Assembly: GCA_024762485.1 (NCBI GenBank) | Contig: JANTHH010000024.1 | Coordinates: 1 to 18,433 of the forward strand | DNA: 18,433 bases | Source of the DNA: Chromatiales bacterium | GTDB taxonomy: Bacteria > Pseudomonadota > Gammaproteobacteria > Chromatiales > Chromatiaceae | Direction: 5' to 3' | Shown here: one piece after another, positions 15,576-18,433 of the stretch | How positions within the stretch are numbered: the first letter of the stretch is position 1 | Layout of the letters: each line of letters starts with the position of its first letter | Program-made: the position numbers and the translations under genes | The notes under the pieces: model-generated | Databases searched by the model: none | Told to the model about the DNA's origin: nothing | The model's input: only the letters and a program-made list of their open reading frames with translations

Positions 15576-17402
15576 ATGACACCCAGGCACTATGGCCTTG
15601 CAGGCTGGTTGGCACACGATGGCCGGCCGGCCGCGACCGCAGAGACCCGAGACATGACTGCGGCGCTGCCCGGACAGGCCTGGCAGCAGCAGGACGGCAT
15701 GTCGTACGGCATGGCCAGCTGCCATGGGCAACTCGGGCGTGTCGACGACCATATCCATGTCAACCTGCTCGGGGTTCCGCGCTGGATCGATGGCGACCTC
15801 CAGGATCTGCAGGATGCACAGGGCGCATTGAGTGCGATCTCGACGGCCTACCTGCGTCACGGCAACGATTTCTGCCGTCTGCTCGTCGGTGACTTCTGTC
15901 TGGCCCTTTACGATGAGCAGCGTCGCGAAGGCGTGCTGGCGGTCGACCGGTTCGGCCGCTGGCCACTGTTCTGGCAGCAACAGGACGGGCGGCTGATCTT
16001 CGGCAGCGATGCCTCAGTCGTGCGTGCCCACCCTGCCGTCGAATCCGCGATATCGAACCAGGGTCTCTACCACTACCTCTTCTTCCACATGGTGCCGGCA
16101 CCGACGGGTATCTATGCCGGCATCCACAAGATCCCCGCTGCACACTGCCTGGTGTTCAATGACAAGGGCTGCGATGTCCGCTGCTACTGGCAACCGCATT
16201 TCAGCGAGGAGCCGCTGGATGATATCGCCGCCACCGAGCAGGCATTGCTCGACACCCTCGGCAGCGCAGTCGCCCGCGACGCCGACGAGCATAGCGGGGC
16301 CTTTCTCAGCGGCGGTCTCGACAGCTCCACGGTTTCCGGGCTGCTGGCCAGGGCCCGACCCGATGAGGCAGACACCTATTCGATCGGCTTCGATGCCGAG
16401 GGTTACGATGAGATCGGCTATGCCCGGATCGCCACCCGCCACTTCGGCAACCGGCCGCACGAATACTATGTCACCCCCGAGGATGTGCTCGAGGCACTGC
16501 CGTTGATCGCCAGTACCTACGACGAACCCTTCGGCAACTCGTCGGCCCTGCCCGCCTATTTTTGCGCCCGCATGGCCGCCGCGGACGGCAAGCAACGCCT
16601 GCTGGCCGGCGATGGCGGCGACGAGCTGTTTGCCGGCAATGCACGCTATGCCAAGCAGGAGGTGTTCGAGCGCTACGGAAAGGTACCGGGCTGGCTACGC
16701 CACGGGCTCATCGAGCCACTGCTGCAGCAGCTACCCGGGCAGACGGGATTGATCGCCAAGGCCAGGAGCTATATCGAGCAGGCCAACACGCCGTTGCCTG
16801 ACCGACTGCAGACCTACAATTTCCTCTGCCGACTCGATCGACGGGAGATGTTCACCGACGACTTTCTCGACAGCGTTGACACCGACCTGCCGCTGCAGCT
16901 GGAACGCGACATCTATCAACGGCCGGCCGACGCCTCGGTGCTCAACCGGATGCTCTACCTGGACTGGCAGCACACCCTGGCGGACAACGACCTGCGCAAG
17001 GTCAGCCGGATGTGTCACTTGGCCGGGATCGAGGTGGCCTACCCGATGCTCGACGAGGCCGTGGTCGATCTGTCATGTCGCATTCCCTCCAAGCTGAAAC
17101 TCAGGGGCCAGCAACTGCGCCACTTCTATAAACAGGCAGTGAGAGACTTCCTGCCCAGGGAGATCATCGACAAGAAGAAGCAGGGCTTCGGGCTCCCCTT
17201 CGGCGTTTGGATGGCGGAACACCCGGGGCTGCAGGCGCTGGCCCAGGACAACCTCGTCGCCCTGCGCCGGCGCGGCATACTCCGCACCGCGTTCATTGAC
17301 AAGGCATTGAAGCTCCACCGGGAGGGGCACGCCGCCTACTACGGCGAATTGATCTGGCTTTTGGTGATGCTGGAACTGTGGCTGACCAGCCACGCGGCAT
17401 GA
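15576..17402 (+). CDS. Asparagine-synthase-like ATP-dependent amide ligase with degenerate glutaminase domain
   Basis: A 608-residue protein with the AsnB two-domain plan. The C-terminal ATP-pyrophosphatase half is complete: SGGLDSS (245-251), YSIGFD, DEPFGNSSALP, GDGGDELFAG and KKKQGFGLPFGVW. The N-terminal glutaminase half is broken. AsnB enzymes begin MCGIAG with Cys as nucleophile; here the match is HYGLAGW, with Tyr in that place. The glutamine-binding NGEIYN-type motif is also absent, though DRFGRWPLFW (cf. DRxGxxPL) remains. The enzyme thus probably forms an amide by adenylating a carboxylate but uses an amine other than glutamine ammonia, as beta-lactam synthetase does. The frame extends back to an ATG at 15483; I chose 15576 because it aligns with the family start. 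AAGG lies about 10 bases before it. Its stop is 1 base from the convergent deacetylase stop. Confidence 0.85.
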   Translation: MTPRHYGLAGWLAHDGRPAATAETRDMTAALPGQAWQQQDGMSYGMASCHGQLGRVDDHIHVNLLGVPRWIDGDLQDLQDAQGALSAISTAYLRHGNDFCRLLVGDFCLALYDEQRREGVLAVDRFGRWPLFWQQQDGRLIFGSDASVVRAHPAVESAISNQGLYHYLFFHMVPAPTGIYAGIHKIPAAHCLVFNDKGCDVRCYWQPHFSEEPLDDIAATEQALLDTLGSAVARDADEHSGAFLSGGLDSSTVSGLLARARPDEADTYSIGFDAEGYDEIGYARIATRHFGNRPHEYYVTPEDVLEALPLIASTYDEPFGNSSALPAYFCARMAAADGKQRLLAGDGGDELFAGNARYAKQEVFERYGKVPGWLRHGLIEPLLQQLPGQTGLIAKARSYIEQANTPLPDRLQTYNFLCRLDRREMFTDDFLDSVDTDLPLQLERDIYQRPADASVLNRMLYLDWQHTLADNDLRKVSRMCHLAGIEVAYPMLDEAVVDLSCRIPSKLKLRGQQLRHFYKQAVRDFLPREIIDKKKQGFGLPFGVWMAEHPGLQALAQDNLVALRRRGILRTAFIDKALKLHREGHAAYYGELIWLLVMLELWLTSHAA

Positions 17403-17403
17403 T

Positions 17404-18375
17404 TCAGAGCATGCCGTAGCGGTTTCTCAGTAGGCGCAGCGCGAAACGGCCGTGGCTGCGATCCCAGGGTGTGAAGCGGGGCAGCTGCCATCGGTCAGCA
17501 TCCCGCGTCATGACGCCTGGATTGGTGCTCATGGCTGCACTGAAGCCCAGCTCACGCACCATGGCGGCATGGGACGCATCATAATCCTGGCCGCGCCGGC
17601 CATTGGGATAGGCGAACAGGCTTAACGACTCGCCAAGCAATCCCTCCAGCACCGCCTTGCCCCGGGCAATATCCTCACGCGCCTGTTCCGGTTCGAGACT
17701 GGTGAGTATCGGGTGTGACGCCGTGTGGCCGCCGATCTCCATGCCGGCATCGCGCAGAGCGCGCAGCTGAGCAGTGGTCATCATCAGGTCATCGGGCAGG
17801 CCGGACACCTGCTCGCCGAGGACCCGGGTAACATGCAGGCGTTGTTCATCCGGCAGATACTTGATGCCCGAGATCAGTGCCGTGACCAGGGCCGGACGCT
17901 GTTCATCCGACACGAGTGCGTGTTCGCCCAACCCCAACGCGGTGAAATCATGCCGACCCAGTGGCAGACGGCGCACCGTCTCGATCACCGTATCGTTCCA
18001 CATCCGCCCGCCATCGAGATAGTCCGTGGCGATGAAAAAGGTTGCCGGCAACCCCAAGCGTTGGAGAACCGGCAGCGCGACCTCGACATTGTCTGCATAA
18101 CCGTCATCGAAAGTGATGCTCAACGAGGCCCGGGGGAGTGTCCCCGCGGCACTGCGCTCGATGGCCTCGCCCAGCGGGATAATACTGAAATGGTGCTGCA
18201 GAAAATCCAGCAATGACTCGAAGGCACGGGCATCCGGATCATCTGCCAGCAGCGGGTCTGCTGCCGGCAGAACACGGTGAAACAGCAGCGTCTGGTGCGC
18301 CCCATGGCGCCCACCCGGAGACAGCAGGCGTGTCAGTCCCCCGATCATCTGAGCTTGAATCGCTGCTCCGGCCAT
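17404..18375 (-). CDS. Polysaccharide deacetylase (NodB/CE4 family)
   Basis: A 323-residue protein with the NodB homology domain: TFDDGY with D90 (base) and D91 (metal), and HTASH with H217 and H221 as metal ligands. FHRV (32-35) and AYPNGRRGQDYD are also present. It probably removes N-acetyl groups from a surface glycan or its precursor. The first residues hold no clear signal peptide, so acting on a cytosolic or membrane-face substrate is possible. The ATG at 18375 has AGGAGG 7 bases upstream. A second ATG at 18348 overlaps the stop of an upstream open frame as ATGA and would give 314 residues. The two starts cannot be separated here. Confidence 0.88.
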   Translation of the reverse strand: MAGAAIQAQMIGGLTRLLSPGGRHGAHQTLLFHRVLPAADPLLADDPDARAFESLLDFLQHHFSIIPLGEAIERSAAGTLPRASLSITFDDGYADNVEVALPVLQRLGLPATFFIATDYLDGGRMWNDTVIETVRRLPLGRHDFTALGLGEHALVSDEQRPALVTALISGIKYLPDEQRLHVTRVLGEQVSGLPDDLMMTTAQLRALRDAGMEIGGHTASHPILTSLEPEQAREDIARGKAVLEGLLGESLSLFAYPNGRRGQDYDASHAAMVRELGFSAAMSTNPGVMTRDADRWQLPRFTPWDRSHGRFALRLLRNRYGML

Positions 18376-18431
18376 GCCGGGGCCTCCTGTGTGGCGAGCG
18401 CCTCCTCGGCGGGCGCCGGTTGATGTTCGAG
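18345..18431 (-). CDS. Possible 3' end of an upstream gene
   Basis: An open frame enters from the right edge and stops at TGA 18345-18347. The visible tail is 28 residues, rich in Ala, Glu and Pro and ending EQRFKLR. Its codons are mostly G or C at the third base, like real genes here. The stop overlaps the internal deacetylase ATG at 18348 (ATGA), a common operon junction. It is too short to assign a family, and it could be chance if the deacetylase starts at 18375. Confidence 0.35.
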   Translation of the reverse strand, partial: LEHQPAPAEEALATQEAPAWPEQRFKLR

Positions 18432-18433
18432 GA

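Overview
The window reads as a chromosomal segment of a high-GC gammaproteobacterium. The evidence is the sdhC-sdhD-sdhA-sdhB-sdhE order, a darP (yjgA)-recJ pair, and protein sequences that resemble free-living or symbiotic sulfur-oxidising and Chromatiales-like lineages. The species cannot be named from sequence alone. No tRNA, rRNA, transposase, phage gene or CRISPR array was seen.

Left part (1-7488, all on the minus strand). The first 36 bases look like the very start of a sulfatase-type gene. It follows directly behind a nine-repeat TPR protein with an unusual arginine-rich tail. A 385-base gene-free stretch with several stem-loops separates this pair from the succinate dehydrogenase operon (sdhCDAB plus the FAD-attachment factor sdhE). 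Upstream of sdhC lie darP and recJ, which overlap each other by 4 bases.

Middle part (7692-10400). galE and uppP form a tight plus-strand pair for sugar-nucleotide supply and recycling of the undecaprenyl lipid carrier, both useful for polysaccharide export. They converge on a secreted trypsin-like protease gene. The spacer between them holds a long imperfect inverted repeat.

Right part (10513-18433). This is the most interesting region. It carries the five-gene set that accompanies exosortase A (XrtA/PEP-CTERM) exopolysaccharide loci: an AMP-forming acyl-CoA ligase, a fold-III PLP decarboxylase, alpha/beta hydrolases 1 and 2, and an acyl carrier protein. Here the set is split into two converging units. 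Next to it are an asparagine-synthase-like ATP-dependent amide ligase that has lost its glutaminase nucleophile, and a NodB-type polysaccharide deacetylase. Together they suggest a pathway that makes or attaches an acyl or amide decoration in a surface-polysaccharide system. The chemistry is unknown. No exosortase or PEP-CTERM protein lies inside the window, so that link rests on family recognition.
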